Origin: Streptomyces sp. NRRL F-5123
GTDB taxonomy: Bacteria; Actinomycetota; Actinomycetes; Streptomycetales; Streptomycetaceae
Direction: 5' to 3'
Length of the DNA: 64,000 nt
Assembly (NCBI RefSeq): GCF_000721495.1
Contig: NZ_JOHY01000001.1
Location: forward strand, 124,001 to 188,000
Position 1 is the stretch's first letter, and each line of letters opens with the position of its first letter. The position numbers and the translations under genes were made by a program. Positions 52,009 to 60,047 of this stretch are shown piece by piece. The notes under the pieces are model-generated. The model made no database searches. It was not told the DNA's origin and saw nothing but the letters and a program-made list of their open reading frames with translations.

Positions 52009-52360
52009 TAATGATGTGGGGTCACACTCCGTCGAAGCGCTGCGGTGCCCAGCACCGTAGGACACGTCCGCCGGGCGGGCAACACCTTGCGCAAGGTTCG
52101 GGCCATGCGCACCTCTCGTCGCAACTATCCCGCGAATGCGCGGTTTCCGGTGGCGTGAGGTGTCAGGAGGTGCGCAGGTGCGCCGGTCGCCGCTGATGGT
52201 GAAGCGCATCGACGGAAGGGGCGGCCATCTTTCGAGTCAGCACACACAGTGGTAGTAAAGGCTTACTATTGCCCTGACGGGTTGTGCACGGACATGGATC
52301 CTGTTCATACTCCGGAACGTGCCGAGGGAAGCCTGCCCGCACGCCCCGAGGAGTGGCCCT

Positions 52361-53452
52361 GTGACGCTCACCCGCCGATCCCTGCTCACCGCCGGAGCAT
52401 CCGCCGTCGCCCTCGGGGCGGCAGCCACCGCCGCACCCGCGGCCCACGCCCGCGACGGGCGGCACACCCGCGGCGCGCTGCACGTCTCCCCGGACGGGCG
52501 GGGCGACTTCACCTCCGTCCAGGCCGCCGTGGACGCCGTGCCCGGCGCGGGCGCGGTCATCGTCCTGGGCCCCGGCACCTACCGCGAGACGGTGCTGGTC
52601 ACCGCCGCAGCGTCCGGGCTGACGCTGCTCGGCGCGACGGGCGACCCGCGCGACACCGTCATCGTCTTCGGCAACGCCAACGGCACACCCAAGCCCGGCG
52701 GCGGCACCTACGGCACCTCGGGCTCGGCCACCGTGACCGTCCAGGCCGCCGGCTTCACCGCCCGCGGCACCACCTTCGCCAACGACTGGCTGCGCGCCGA
52801 CCACCCCGGCGTCACCGGCACCCAGGCGGTCGCGCTCAAGGTGCAGGGTGACCGGTCGGCCTTCCACCACTGCCGCTTCCTCGGCCACCAGGACACGCTC
52901 TACGCCGACAGCCTCGCGCAGGACGTCCTCGCCCGGCAGTTCTTCCGGGACTGCTACGCCGAGGGCGACGTGGACTTCGTCTTCGGCCGTGCCACCGCCG
53001 TCTTCGACCGCTGCCACTTCCGCACCCTGGACCGGACGGACCTGGCCGCGCCGCCGTACGGCTTCGTCTTCGCGCCCAGCACCACGGCCGCCGATCCGCA
53101 CGGCTTCCTCGCGACGCGCTGCCGGATCACCAGCGGCGCCCCGGACGGCGCGTACAAGCTCGCCCGGCCGTGGGTGCCGAGCTCGGACACCACCGCGGTG
53201 CCGATGCTGACGGTGCGCGACAGCGTGCTCGGCGCGGGCATCGACGCGGCGCGGCCCTACGCCGACATGTCGGCCGGCCACCCGTGGCAGAGCATGCGCT
53301 TCGGCGAGTACGCCAACCGCGGGCCGGGAGCGGCAGTCACCGACCCCGCGGAGCGGCCGCAGCTGACCGCCGCGCAGGCCGCGGCGGCGACCCGCGAGGC
53401 GTATCTCGCGGGTGACGACGGCTGGGCTCCCTGGCGGTCAACGGGACGCTGA
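52361..53452 (+). CDS. CE8 pectinesterase (Tat-secreted)
   Basis: Pectin methylesterase of carbohydrate esterase family 8, 363 aa. The N-terminus has a twin-arginine signal (TRRSLLTAGASAVALGAAAT, ending AHA near residue 30). The beta-helix domain carries the CE8 motifs FHHCRFLGHQDTLYAD (Gln and first Asp), EGDVDFVFGRA (nucleophile Asp) and KLARPWVP (Arg/Trp). It removes methyl esters so that pectate lyases such as PL3 and PL1 can act. GTG at 52361 follows GAGGAG by eight bases. It is divergent from PL3. Confidence 0.92.
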   Translation: MTLTRRSLLTAGASAVALGAAATAAPAAHARDGRHTRGALHVSPDGRGDFTSVQAAVDAVPGAGAVIVLGPGTYRETVLVTAAASGLTLLGATGDPRDTVIVFGNANGTPKPGGGTYGTSGSATVTVQAAGFTARGTTFANDWLRADHPGVTGTQAVALKVQGDRSAFHHCRFLGHQDTLYADSLAQDVLARQFFRDCYAEGDVDFVFGRATAVFDRCHFRTLDRTDLAAPPYGFVFAPSTTAADPHGFLATRCRITSGAPDGAYKLARPWVPSSDTTAVPMLTVRDSVLGAGIDAARPYADMSAGHPWQSMRFGEYANRGPGAAVTDPAERPQLTAAQAAAATREAYLAGDDGWAPWRSTGR

Positions 53453-53513
53453 GCACCGCGGACCGTGGACGGGAGGTGCGCGGGCTACGCAGGGTGTGCG
53501 AGGTGCGCAGGGG

Positions 53514-55133
53514 TCAGGACACCAGGGGCCGGTCCTCCAGCTCGGTGAGCGTCACCGTGCACAGCCCGCCGCGCTCGGCGTGGACGTCCGTCACCTTCAG
53601 CTGGGTGCCCGGCAGCAGGATGAACTCCTCCTCGCCGGTGAAGGCCGAGAAGCTCTGGATGCCCGTCGCGCGCAGCGGCCGGACGGTGAAGAGGGTGCGC
53701 TTGCCGCGGCTGCCGAGGAATGCGCGGGCGACACCGACGTTCGGCGTGCAGGACGACACGCCCCACCAGGTGACGGTCCGGCCGAGCGGATACTGCGCCC
53801 GCAGGTCGAGCGGCACGCCGCGCCACAGCGGTTCGGTCCTGGCGGGGAGCCCGGAGACCGCCGAGAACAGCAGCCGCAGGTAGGGCAGGTACGGGACGAC
53901 CCGGCTGCGGTCGGGCGCGCGCAGGACGGCGTTGATCTCGCGGTAGAAGGCCGACTCGCACGTGTAGAGGTAGAGCGCGGCGATGGCCTCCGGCGACAGG
54001 ACGCCCGACAGCTCGTCCGCCCGCCGCTTGCCGAACTCGTGCGAGCGGCGGACGTGCCCGTCCAGCGCGGGCAGCAGCTCGACGACCGGGCCCACCGCGT
54101 CCCGGAAGTCCATGAGCGGCGTGTCGAGGACGCCGGTGACGGCGGGGAGGACGAGACCCTCGTCCTTCACGCCCGCGAGGCGTTCCAGGTAGAGCTGGTG
54201 CAGCTCCATCGTGGACGTGATGAACGCGCCCATCCGGCTCGCCACGTCGCCGTCCGCGCCGCCCGCTTCCGCCGCCGCGGCATTCCACCCCGCGCTGGGC
54301 AGCCAGTCGACGGGGTCGGCGCCGAGCGAGGCGAGGGCGTCGTTCACGACCGCGAAGTGCTCGCCGTCGCAGAAGATGTCGCCCTGAGCCGCCGGGTTGC
54401 AGTGGTCGATGTGCCGTACCTCGACACCGGGATACTTCTTCTGCAGCCGCACGACGACCTGCTTGAGACTGCGCGCGTGCGCCCCCCACCAGGCGAAGAC
54501 CACCCCGCGGTCCTCCTCGGGGGCGTCCTGCTTGGCCTTGAGGATCTCCTCGACGATCCGTTCGGCCACCGGCCGCCAGAAGGCGGTGTGCCGGTCGGGC
54601 CCCGCGGAGCCGTCGCTGTGCGCGGTCAGCGCGGCGTTCAGCAGCAGCACGCCCTGGGTGAGCATCGCCTGGAACCACTCCGGCGGCTGGACGGTCTCCT
54701 TCTCCTTCAGCAGCGCCCGGACGTCCGCGATCGGGGTCTTCTTGGGTATCCCGTACTTCCACATCGCCGCCGCCTTGATGATGCAGCGGATGCTGACGAC
54801 CCGTCCGAACTGGCTGTCCTTCCAGTCGTGGAAGGTGTTGTCGAACATCGCGATGCCGGTGGCGCTCTCCGGCCGCGGGTACGGGTTCTGACCGAAGACC
54901 ACGACCTTCCATTTGTGCGGCGCGTGCGGCTTGAGCGCCTGGAAGGTCAGCTCGCGGACCGGGACGACCTCCGGACGGCGCTGCGGCCCGATGAAATCCG
55001 CCGCACCGGGCTGGGCCTCGATGACCGGCTTGAGGAGCGGCAGCCACGGCTCGCCGCCGCCCGCGAAGAGCTCCGCGAGAGCCAGCGGGTCGTCCGGTCC
55101 TGGCGTGGCGGGGGTGGTGGGGGCGTCGCTCAT
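53514..55133 (-). CDS. Uracil-DNA-glycosylase-like domain fused to ADP-ribosyltransferase domain
   Basis: A 539-aa protein with two parts. Residues about 15-270 follow family-1 uracil-DNA glycosylase: FGQNPYPRPESATGIAMF at 80-97 (motif 1; GQDPYH normally, here Asp is N83), GVLLLNAALTAHS (161-173, N166 in the uracil-recognition place) and HIDHCNPAAQGDIF around H244 for the DNA-minor-groove loop. Residues about 380-530 look like an R-S-E ADP-ribosyltransferase: LWRGV (R438), WWGVSSCTPNVGVARAF (S460-S461-x-T463) and FTGEEEFILLPG (E501-x-E503). ATG at 55133 has GGAG eight bases ahead. It is divergent from a macro-domain gene. Domain calls are my pattern reading; DNA as the ADP-ribosylation target is inference. 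Confidence 0.75.
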   Translation of the reverse strand: MSDAPTTPATPGPDDPLALAELFAGGGEPWLPLLKPVIEAQPGAADFIGPQRRPEVVPVRELTFQALKPHAPHKWKVVVFGQNPYPRPESATGIAMFDNTFHDWKDSQFGRVVSIRCIIKAAAMWKYGIPKKTPIADVRALLKEKETVQPPEWFQAMLTQGVLLLNAALTAHSDGSAGPDRHTAFWRPVAERIVEEILKAKQDAPEEDRGVVFAWWGAHARSLKQVVVRLQKKYPGVEVRHIDHCNPAAQGDIFCDGEHFAVVNDALASLGADPVDWLPSAGWNAAAAEAGGADGDVASRMGAFITSTMELHQLYLERLAGVKDEGLVLPAVTGVLDTPLMDFRDAVGPVVELLPALDGHVRRSHEFGKRRADELSGVLSPEAIAALYLYTCESAFYREINAVLRAPDRSRVVPYLPYLRLLFSAVSGLPARTEPLWRGVPLDLRAQYPLGRTVTWWGVSSCTPNVGVARAFLGSRGKRTLFTVRPLRATGIQSFSAFTGEEEFILLPGTQLKVTDVHAERGGLCTVTLTELEDRPLVS

Positions 55134-55387
55134 GGCGGGATCTCCGGTGTGTCGAAAGTGTCCAGCCGCGGCCGTACGGTGTCCGGCCCGCACGGCCGTC
55201 GGGCGGCCGGCTGCGGCACCTCTACTCATACCGGCAGGGTCTGACATCCGCTCACGCGCACCCGCCCGGCGGCCGGGTGACGGGTGGCGTGCCGTCAGCG
55301 GCCGTGCAGCGTGCGGCGGGGCGTTGTCAGTGGGGCGGGGTAGCGTCGTGATCGACAAGGGGAAAGATCTCGACCGTAGGGGGACCC

Positions 55388-56068
55388 ATGACCGTGGACC
55401 GTGTGCAGCAGCCGCTCCGGGTGGTGCTGGCCGACGTGAGCGCGACGGTGGTGGAGTCGTGGCGGGCGGCCTTCGCGGACACGCCCGGGATCGAGATCCG
55501 CAAGGCCTCGATCCTCGACCAGGACGTGGACGCGTGGGTCAGCCCCACCAACTCCCGTGGCCGGATGGACGGCGGGGTGGACGCGGTCGTCAAGCGCCAT
55601 CTGGGAGCGGGCATCCAGCTTCGGGTGCAGCGCGCGATCCGCGACGAGGCGGGCGGCCGGCTGCCGGTGGGCAGCGCGGTGTGTGTGCCGTCCGGGGCGG
55701 TCCGCCCCAAGTACCTGATCTCGGCGCCGACGATGGAGGAGTCCGCGCAGAACGTGAGCGAGACCCTCAACGTCGCGCTCGCCTGCGCCGCCGCCTTCCA
55801 GGCCGTCCACCGGCAGAACGCTCTGGTGCCCGGCAGCATCGGGTCCGTCGCGCTGGTCGGGATGGGCGCCCGGACGGGACGGGTGCCGGCGCGGGTGTGC
55901 GCCAACCTGATGTGGACCGGCTACACCCTCTTCCAGGACTACACGTTCGAGGACTACGACGACCTGCGCCGCACGATCGTCGCGCAGCTCGACGACATCG
56001 AGAGCGTGCCGGAGACCCGGCGGGTGCGGATATCCCCGCCGCAGGCGCGGTCCGCCGCCCGCCGCTGA
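55388..56068 (+). CDS. Macro-domain (ADP-ribose-binding) protein
   Basis: A 226-aa macro-domain protein. The ADP-ribose loop 1 reads DAWVSPTNSRGRMDGGVDAV (N in the NxxN place, GGVD), followed by KRHLG; loop 2 is SVALVGMGARTGRVP in the phosphate-binding place (GxGTGxxP-like). An N-terminal extension of about 35 residues precedes the fold. Macro domains bind or hydrolyse ADP-ribose on proteins or nucleic acids. It is divergent from the glycosylase-ART fusion with 254 bp between starts, so it is the natural reader, eraser or antitoxin for that enzyme. Hydrolase activity cannot be judged from sequence alone. Confidence 0.8.
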   Translation: MTVDRVQQPLRVVLADVSATVVESWRAAFADTPGIEIRKASILDQDVDAWVSPTNSRGRMDGGVDAVVKRHLGAGIQLRVQRAIRDEAGGRLPVGSAVCVPSGAVRPKYLISAPTMEESAQNVSETLNVALACAAAFQAVHRQNALVPGSIGSVALVGMGARTGRVPARVCANLMWTGYTLFQDYTFEDYDDLRRTIVAQLDDIESVPETRRVRISPPQARSAARR

Positions 56069-56100
56069 CGGCCTGGTGCCGCGGCGTGCCGCGGGCCACC

Positions 56101-56127
56101 GTCCCGCCACCTCGGGGGTGACGGGAC
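56101..56127. terminator. Hairpin after macro-domain gene
   Basis: An 11-bp stem (GTCCCGCCACC / GGTGACGGGAC, one mismatch) with a 5-nt loop, 32 bp after the macro-gene stop; probable terminator. Confidence 0.55.
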
Positions 56128-56154
56128 GGCGGCCGGTGGCGGGACGCGCGCGGG

Positions 56155-56640
56155 TCAGCCGGCGCAGGTGAGCTGCGCCGTGCCCCGGTCCGCGTGGCCG
56201 AAGGAGGTGCGGTCGCCGCCGTCCCCGGCCGCGGGGGTCAGGATGTGGACACCCGTCGTGTCGGCGGTCAGGTCCACCGCGCCCTGGCCGCCGCGCAGAA
56301 TTGCGTTGCCGAGAGCGGCTTGCCGTCGCCGAGCACGGTGATGGTCACGCTGCCCTTGCCGCCGGTCTCGTCGTCCACGCCGACATGCGCCTCGACACGG
56401 GTGCAGCGGGCCCGGACGTCGATGGCGACCTCGGAGGGGGCGTTCACGCCCAGGCCCTTGGCGTGGACGGTGCCGCCGATCGTGATCGGCTTGCCGACAC
56501 CGGACCCGGTCTCGTCGTCGGACCGGTCGCGCTCGACCGGTCCCCAGCCGTTGGTGGCGGAGGCGAAGTCGATGTCGCTCACGTCGTTCACCCCGGAGGG
56601 CGGCGGCGGGTTGGTGACGCCCACCTCGGTGTCCTGGCGC
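56155..56640 (-). pseudogene. Frameshifted NPCBM domain remnant
   Basis: One minus-strand frame (from 56624) reads VSDIDFASATNGWGPVERDR, then GSGVGKPITIGGTVHAKGLG and CTRVEAHVGVDDETGGKGSV, a well-kept NPCBM/NEW2 carbohydrate-binding domain as found at the end of alpha-galactosidases. At about 56300 the frame is lost and a second one finishes with GAVDLTADTTGVHILTPAAG and TAQLTCAG to TGA at 56155. The catalytic part is absent. On the plus strand, 56705-56760 reads GQLVLWDGDGGAVQQW, like a CBM13 piece, so this is a small graveyard of CAZyme modules. Confidence 0.65.
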
Positions 56641-56827
56641 GGCCACTGGGCGACGCCCGACTGCGCGAACGTCGCGGTGGCCCGCCGCCGGCCGCACCGA
56701 CGGCGGGCAGCTCGTGCTGTGGGACGGCGACGGCGGCGCAGTCCAGCAGTGGACCGTCAACCGAGCCCGGTCCGTCCCACCCGTGACGGCCCTGTGGCGC
56801 GCCGCCCCCTCCCCGCGCGCCGCGGCG

Positions 56828-57778
56828 TCAGCCCCTTTCCGGTGGCAGCCCGAAGCAGCGGCGCAGGTGGCGGGCCGCCTGGGCGGTGGCCTCCGCGGCT
56901 GCGTCCACCGCGCCGGACATCGCGAAGAAGCCGTGCGCCATGCCCGGGTAGCGGGTCGCCTCCACCGGCACGCCCGCCTCGGCGAGCCGGCGCGCGTACG
57001 CCTCGCCCTGGTCGCGCAGCGGGTCGTACTCCGCGGTGATGACCAGCGCGGGCGGCAGGCCGCGGAGGTCGGGAGCGCGCAGTGGCGAGGCCAGCGGGTC
57101 GGCGGCGTCGGCCGCGCCGGCCAGGTAGTGGCGGGTGTACCAGGCCACCGAGTGGCGGTTGAAGAGGTACGGGTCGGCGTTGTCGCGCATCGAGGGGTCG
57201 TCGGCGAGCTGGTCGGTGTTGGGGTAGACCAGGAGTTGGCCGGACAGCGGGAGGTCCCCGTCGGTGCGCGCGAGCAGCGTCACCGCCGCGGCCAGGTTGC
57301 CGCCCGCGCTGTCGCCGCCGACCGCCAGACGGGCGCGGTCGGCGCCGAGTTCGGCGGCGTGCTCCGCGACCCAGCGCAGGCCCGCGTGGCAGTCGTGGAC
57401 CGCCGCGGGGAAGGGGTGCTCGGGCGCGAGCCGGTAGCCGACGCCGACGACCAGGCAGCCGGTCTCCGCGGCGAGCGTGCGGCACAGCAGGTCGGCGGTG
57501 TCGAGGCTGCCGAGCGTCCAGCCGCCGCCGAAGTAGTAGAGGAGCACAGGCAGTTCGCGGCCGGGCCCGGGCCGGTAGACCCGGATCGGCAGCGGCCCGC
57601 CGGGACCGGGGACCGTCCGGTCGGTGACGTCGTGGAGCTCGCGCGGGCTGCCGCCCGACGCGCGGATCGCGGCGAGGTCGGCGGCGCGGGCCTGCTCCAC
57701 CGAGAGCGCGTAGAGCGGTGTCGCTCCGCTGCGGGCGCGCTGGTCGCGCAGGTCCTGGAGTTGCGGGTCGAGCGGCAT
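56828..57778 (-). CDS. Alpha/beta hydrolase, HSL-family esterase
   Basis: Esterase of the hormone-sensitive-lipase family, 316 aa. The nucleophile is in GGDSAGGNLAAAV (GDSAG), the acid in ITAEYDPLRDQGE and the His in GMAHGFFAM. The oxyanion motif HGGG reads YYFGGGWTLGS, that is Phe for His, with the glycines kept. ATG at 57778 gives the family's usual length. It lies 200 bp downstream of the PPTase on the same strand, so it may belong to the biosynthetic block or be independent. Substrate unknown. Confidence 0.85.
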   Translation of the reverse strand: MPLDPQLQDLRDQRARSGATPLYALSVEQARAADLAAIRASGGSPRELHDVTDRTVPGPGGPLPIRVYRPGPGRELPVLLYYFGGGWTLGSLDTADLLCRTLAAETGCLVVGVGYRLAPEHPFPAAVHDCHAGLRWVAEHAAELGADRARLAVGGDSAGGNLAAAVTLLARTDGDLPLSGQLLVYPNTDQLADDPSMRDNADPYLFNRHSVAWYTRHYLAGAADAADPLASPLRAPDLRGLPPALVITAEYDPLRDQGEAYARRLAEAGVPVEATRYPGMAHGFFAMSGAVDAAAEATAQAARHLRRCFGLPPERG

Positions 57779-57978
57779 GGCGTGTCTCCGGGAAGGGGGC
57801 CGGGGTCGGGACGCGGAGCCTTCACGAGCGGGCCGGTGGCGGTGCGGCCGGCGGTGGCGGGCGCATTGTGGCGGTCGGCGGTCGGCGCCGGCGGGCGCGC
57901 CGTGGTGGTCGGTGGTGGCGGTGGCGCGGGCGCCGGGCGGATCCGCGGCGGGGTGTGCGGACGGGCGGGGCGGAGCCG

Positions 57979-58740
57979 TCACGGTGGTGCCGGACCGGGC
58001 CAGTCGTGGTGGGTGACGGCGAGGTCCGCGCCGCCGCCGGGCACGGCGACCGCCGCCCGGTAGCCCGCGGGCGCCTGGATGTCGTGGACGCGGTACGCCC
58101 GCGCCCAGGCGTCCGGCGCGGGGGTGTCCGGCGGCGGCCCGCCGGGCGGCACCGCGACGCGCAGGCCCTCGACGAGGCGCCCCCCGTGCGCCTTCGTCAG
58201 CGCCTCCTTGCGGGCCCACAGGCGGGCGAAGAGGCGCGCGCGGGCCTCCGGGCCGGGGGCCGCGGTCACCGCGGCCGCCTCCGGCGGCGGGAACCAGCGG
58301 CGGGCCATCGCCACCGCGTCCAGCCGCGGCAGCACCTGCTGGACGTCGACGCCGACCGGGCGGGACGGGCAGAGGGCGACCATCGCGACCTCGCCGGAGT
58401 GCGAGAGGTTGACGTGCACGCCGCACCACCGTCCGGCGGGTTCGGGCTTGCCGTGCGGGCCACGCGTCCAGCGGATCTCGCCGGGCGGCGCGCCCAGCGC
58501 CCCCGCGACGACGTGCCGCAGCGCGCCGTGCGCGAGCACGAAGCGCCGCCGGTCGTCGGCCGAGCGGTACGCCGCGGCGCGCCGCCGCTCCTCGTCGTCG
58601 AGGATCCCGAGCAGCTCCGCGACGAGCGGGTCCGGCCACCGGTCGCCCACGAGCCACACCTGCACCTGTACCTGCGCCTTTACCCCCGCCTGCGCCTGGA
58701 CCGGTACGCCGTCGGGCCGCGCGGCCCCCGGGAGCGTCAC
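57979..58740 (-). CDS. Sfp-type 4'-phosphopantetheinyl transferase
   Basis: PPTase, 253 aa, that converts apo carrier proteins to the holo form with CoA. Family motifs: RFVLAHGALRHVVAG, RGPHGKPE, VNLSHSGEVAMVAL, VGVDVQQV (magnesium ligand D132; the second acidic residue of GVDIE is Q134) and LWARKEALTKAHG (W-x2-K178-E179-x3-K183). GTG at 58740 overlaps the aminotransferase stop by 4 bp. It should activate the ACP at 62103 and could serve the stand-alone carrier at 4337, as no other PPTase is in the window. An early Gln/Val-rich stretch (VQAQAGVKAQVQVQVW) is unusual. Confidence 0.9.
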   Translation of the reverse strand: MTLPGAARPDGVPVQAQAGVKAQVQVQVWLVGDRWPDPLVAELLGILDDEERRRAAAYRSADDRRRFVLAHGALRHVVAGALGAPPGEIRWTRGPHGKPEPAGRWCGVHVNLSHSGEVAMVALCPSRPVGVDVQQVLPRLDAVAMARRWFPPPEAAAVTAAPGPEARARLFARLWARKEALTKAHGGRLVEGLRVAVPPGGPPPDTPAPDAWARAYRVHDIQAPAGYRAAVAVPGGGADLAVTHHDWPGPAPP

Positions 58741-60047
58741 CGGTCCGCCCCCGGGGCGTCCGCGCGGGCGCGGACCAGGGCGGCGAGGCGGTGGACGCCC
58801 TCCTCGACGCGGTCGGGGGGCAGGGCGCTGCACGACAGGCGGATCCGGTGGCGGCCGCCACCGGACCCGGCGGTGTAGAAGAAGCTCATGGGCGTCCAGA
58901 GCACCCCGTGCTCGCGGGCCGAGACCTCCAGCATCGCCTCGTCCGCGGTGAGGGGCACGTCCACGACAGCGAAGAAGCCGCCCGCCGGGGCGTTCCACCG
59001 CACCCGCGGCTCGCCCGCGAACTCCCGCTCCAGCGCGCCCAGCAGCGTGCGCAGGTTGGCGCGGTAGAAGGCGGTCTTCGCCTTGCCCGCCGCCCGCACG
59101 CTGCAGCCGGACTCGACGAGGAAGCCGCCCACGACGGCCTGCGCGACCGGCGAGGTGTTCACCGTCAGCAGGCTCTTGACGGTCGACAGCTCCTCGGCGA
59201 GCAGCGTGCGCCGCCCGTCCGCGCCGGCCACCACCTGGTCGGCGACCAGGAAGCCCACCCGCACGCCGGGGAAGCACGACTTCGCGAACGAGCCGAGGTA
59301 GACCACCCGGCCCCCGGCGTCGAGCGCCTTGAGGGTGGGCCGCGGTTCGTCGTCGAGGCCGAACAGGCCGTACGGGTCGTCCTCCAGGACCAGCAGGTCG
59401 GCCTCCTCGGCGACCTCCAGCAGCCGCCGCCGCGCGGGTACGGGCATGGACGCGCCCGAGGGGTTGGCGAAGCTCGGGACCAGGTAGAGGGCGCGCGGCC
59501 GCCGACCCGACGCCCGTACCGCCGCGGCGACCTCGCGCACCGTCTCCGGATCCAGGCCGTCCGCCGACTCGGGCACCGGGACGACCTCCACGCCGAGCAC
59601 GCGGGCCGCGCCGGTCAGGCCGACGTAGCAGGGCTCGACGGCCAGCACCACGTCGCCGGGCCGCGCGCACAGCCCGCGAAGCGCGATGACCATGGCCTCC
59701 TGGCACCCGGCGGTGACCATCACCGCCTCCGCCGGCACCTCGACGCCCTCGTCCACCGCGAGCATCCGGGCGATCAGCCCGCCGAGGTGGCCGTTGGTCC
59801 TGCCGTACTGGAGCAGTTGGCGCTCGCGCTGCTCGCGGCCGAGGCCGAGCGCCTCCAGGTGGGCGAGGTAGCTGCGCAGATAGCGGTGCAGGTCGTCGGT
59901 GGTGTGGAAGCCGTCGTACGGGCGGCCGGCCGCGAGCGAGACGGCGTCGGGGAAGCGGGCGGTGATCTCGTTGAGGAAGTTCATCGACGCCGACTCCGGG
60001 TCGGTCACGGACACGTGCAGGTCCTCGCGCCGCAGCTGCACCGTCAT
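58737..60047 (-). CDS. Class I/II PLP aminotransferase, HpgT-like
   Basis: Fold-type I aminotransferase, 436 aa, related to 2-aminoadipate / 4-hydroxyphenylglycine aminotransferases (HpgT). K256 in YLGSFAKSCFPGVRVG binds PLP; LVLEDDPYGLF holds the ring-contacting Asp/Tyr and RHRIRLSCS the carboxylate-binding Arg. The upstream gene (ATGA overlap) is a hydroxymandelate-oxidase-like enzyme. The pair would turn an alpha-hydroxy acid into an alpha-keto acid and then an alpha-amino acid. No hydroxymandelate synthase is visible, so phenylglycine formation is only one option. GAGGAGGT precedes the ATG. Confidence 0.85.
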   Translation of the reverse strand: MTVQLRREDLHVSVTDPESASMNFLNEITARFPDAVSLAAGRPYDGFHTTDDLHRYLRSYLAHLEALGLGREQRERQLLQYGRTNGHLGGLIARMLAVDEGVEVPAEAVMVTAGCQEAMVIALRGLCARPGDVVLAVEPCYVGLTGAARVLGVEVVPVPESADGLDPETVREVAAAVRASGRRPRALYLVPSFANPSGASMPVPARRRLLEVAEEADLLVLEDDPYGLFGLDDEPRPTLKALDAGGRVVYLGSFAKSCFPGVRVGFLVADQVVAGADGRRTLLAEELSTVKSLLTVNTSPVAQAVVGGFLVESGCSVRAAGKAKTAFYRANLRTLLGALEREFAGEPRVRWNAPAGGFFAVVDVPLTADEAMLEVSAREHGVLWTPMSFFYTAGSGGGRHRIRLSCSALPPDRVEEGVHRLAALVRARADAPGADR

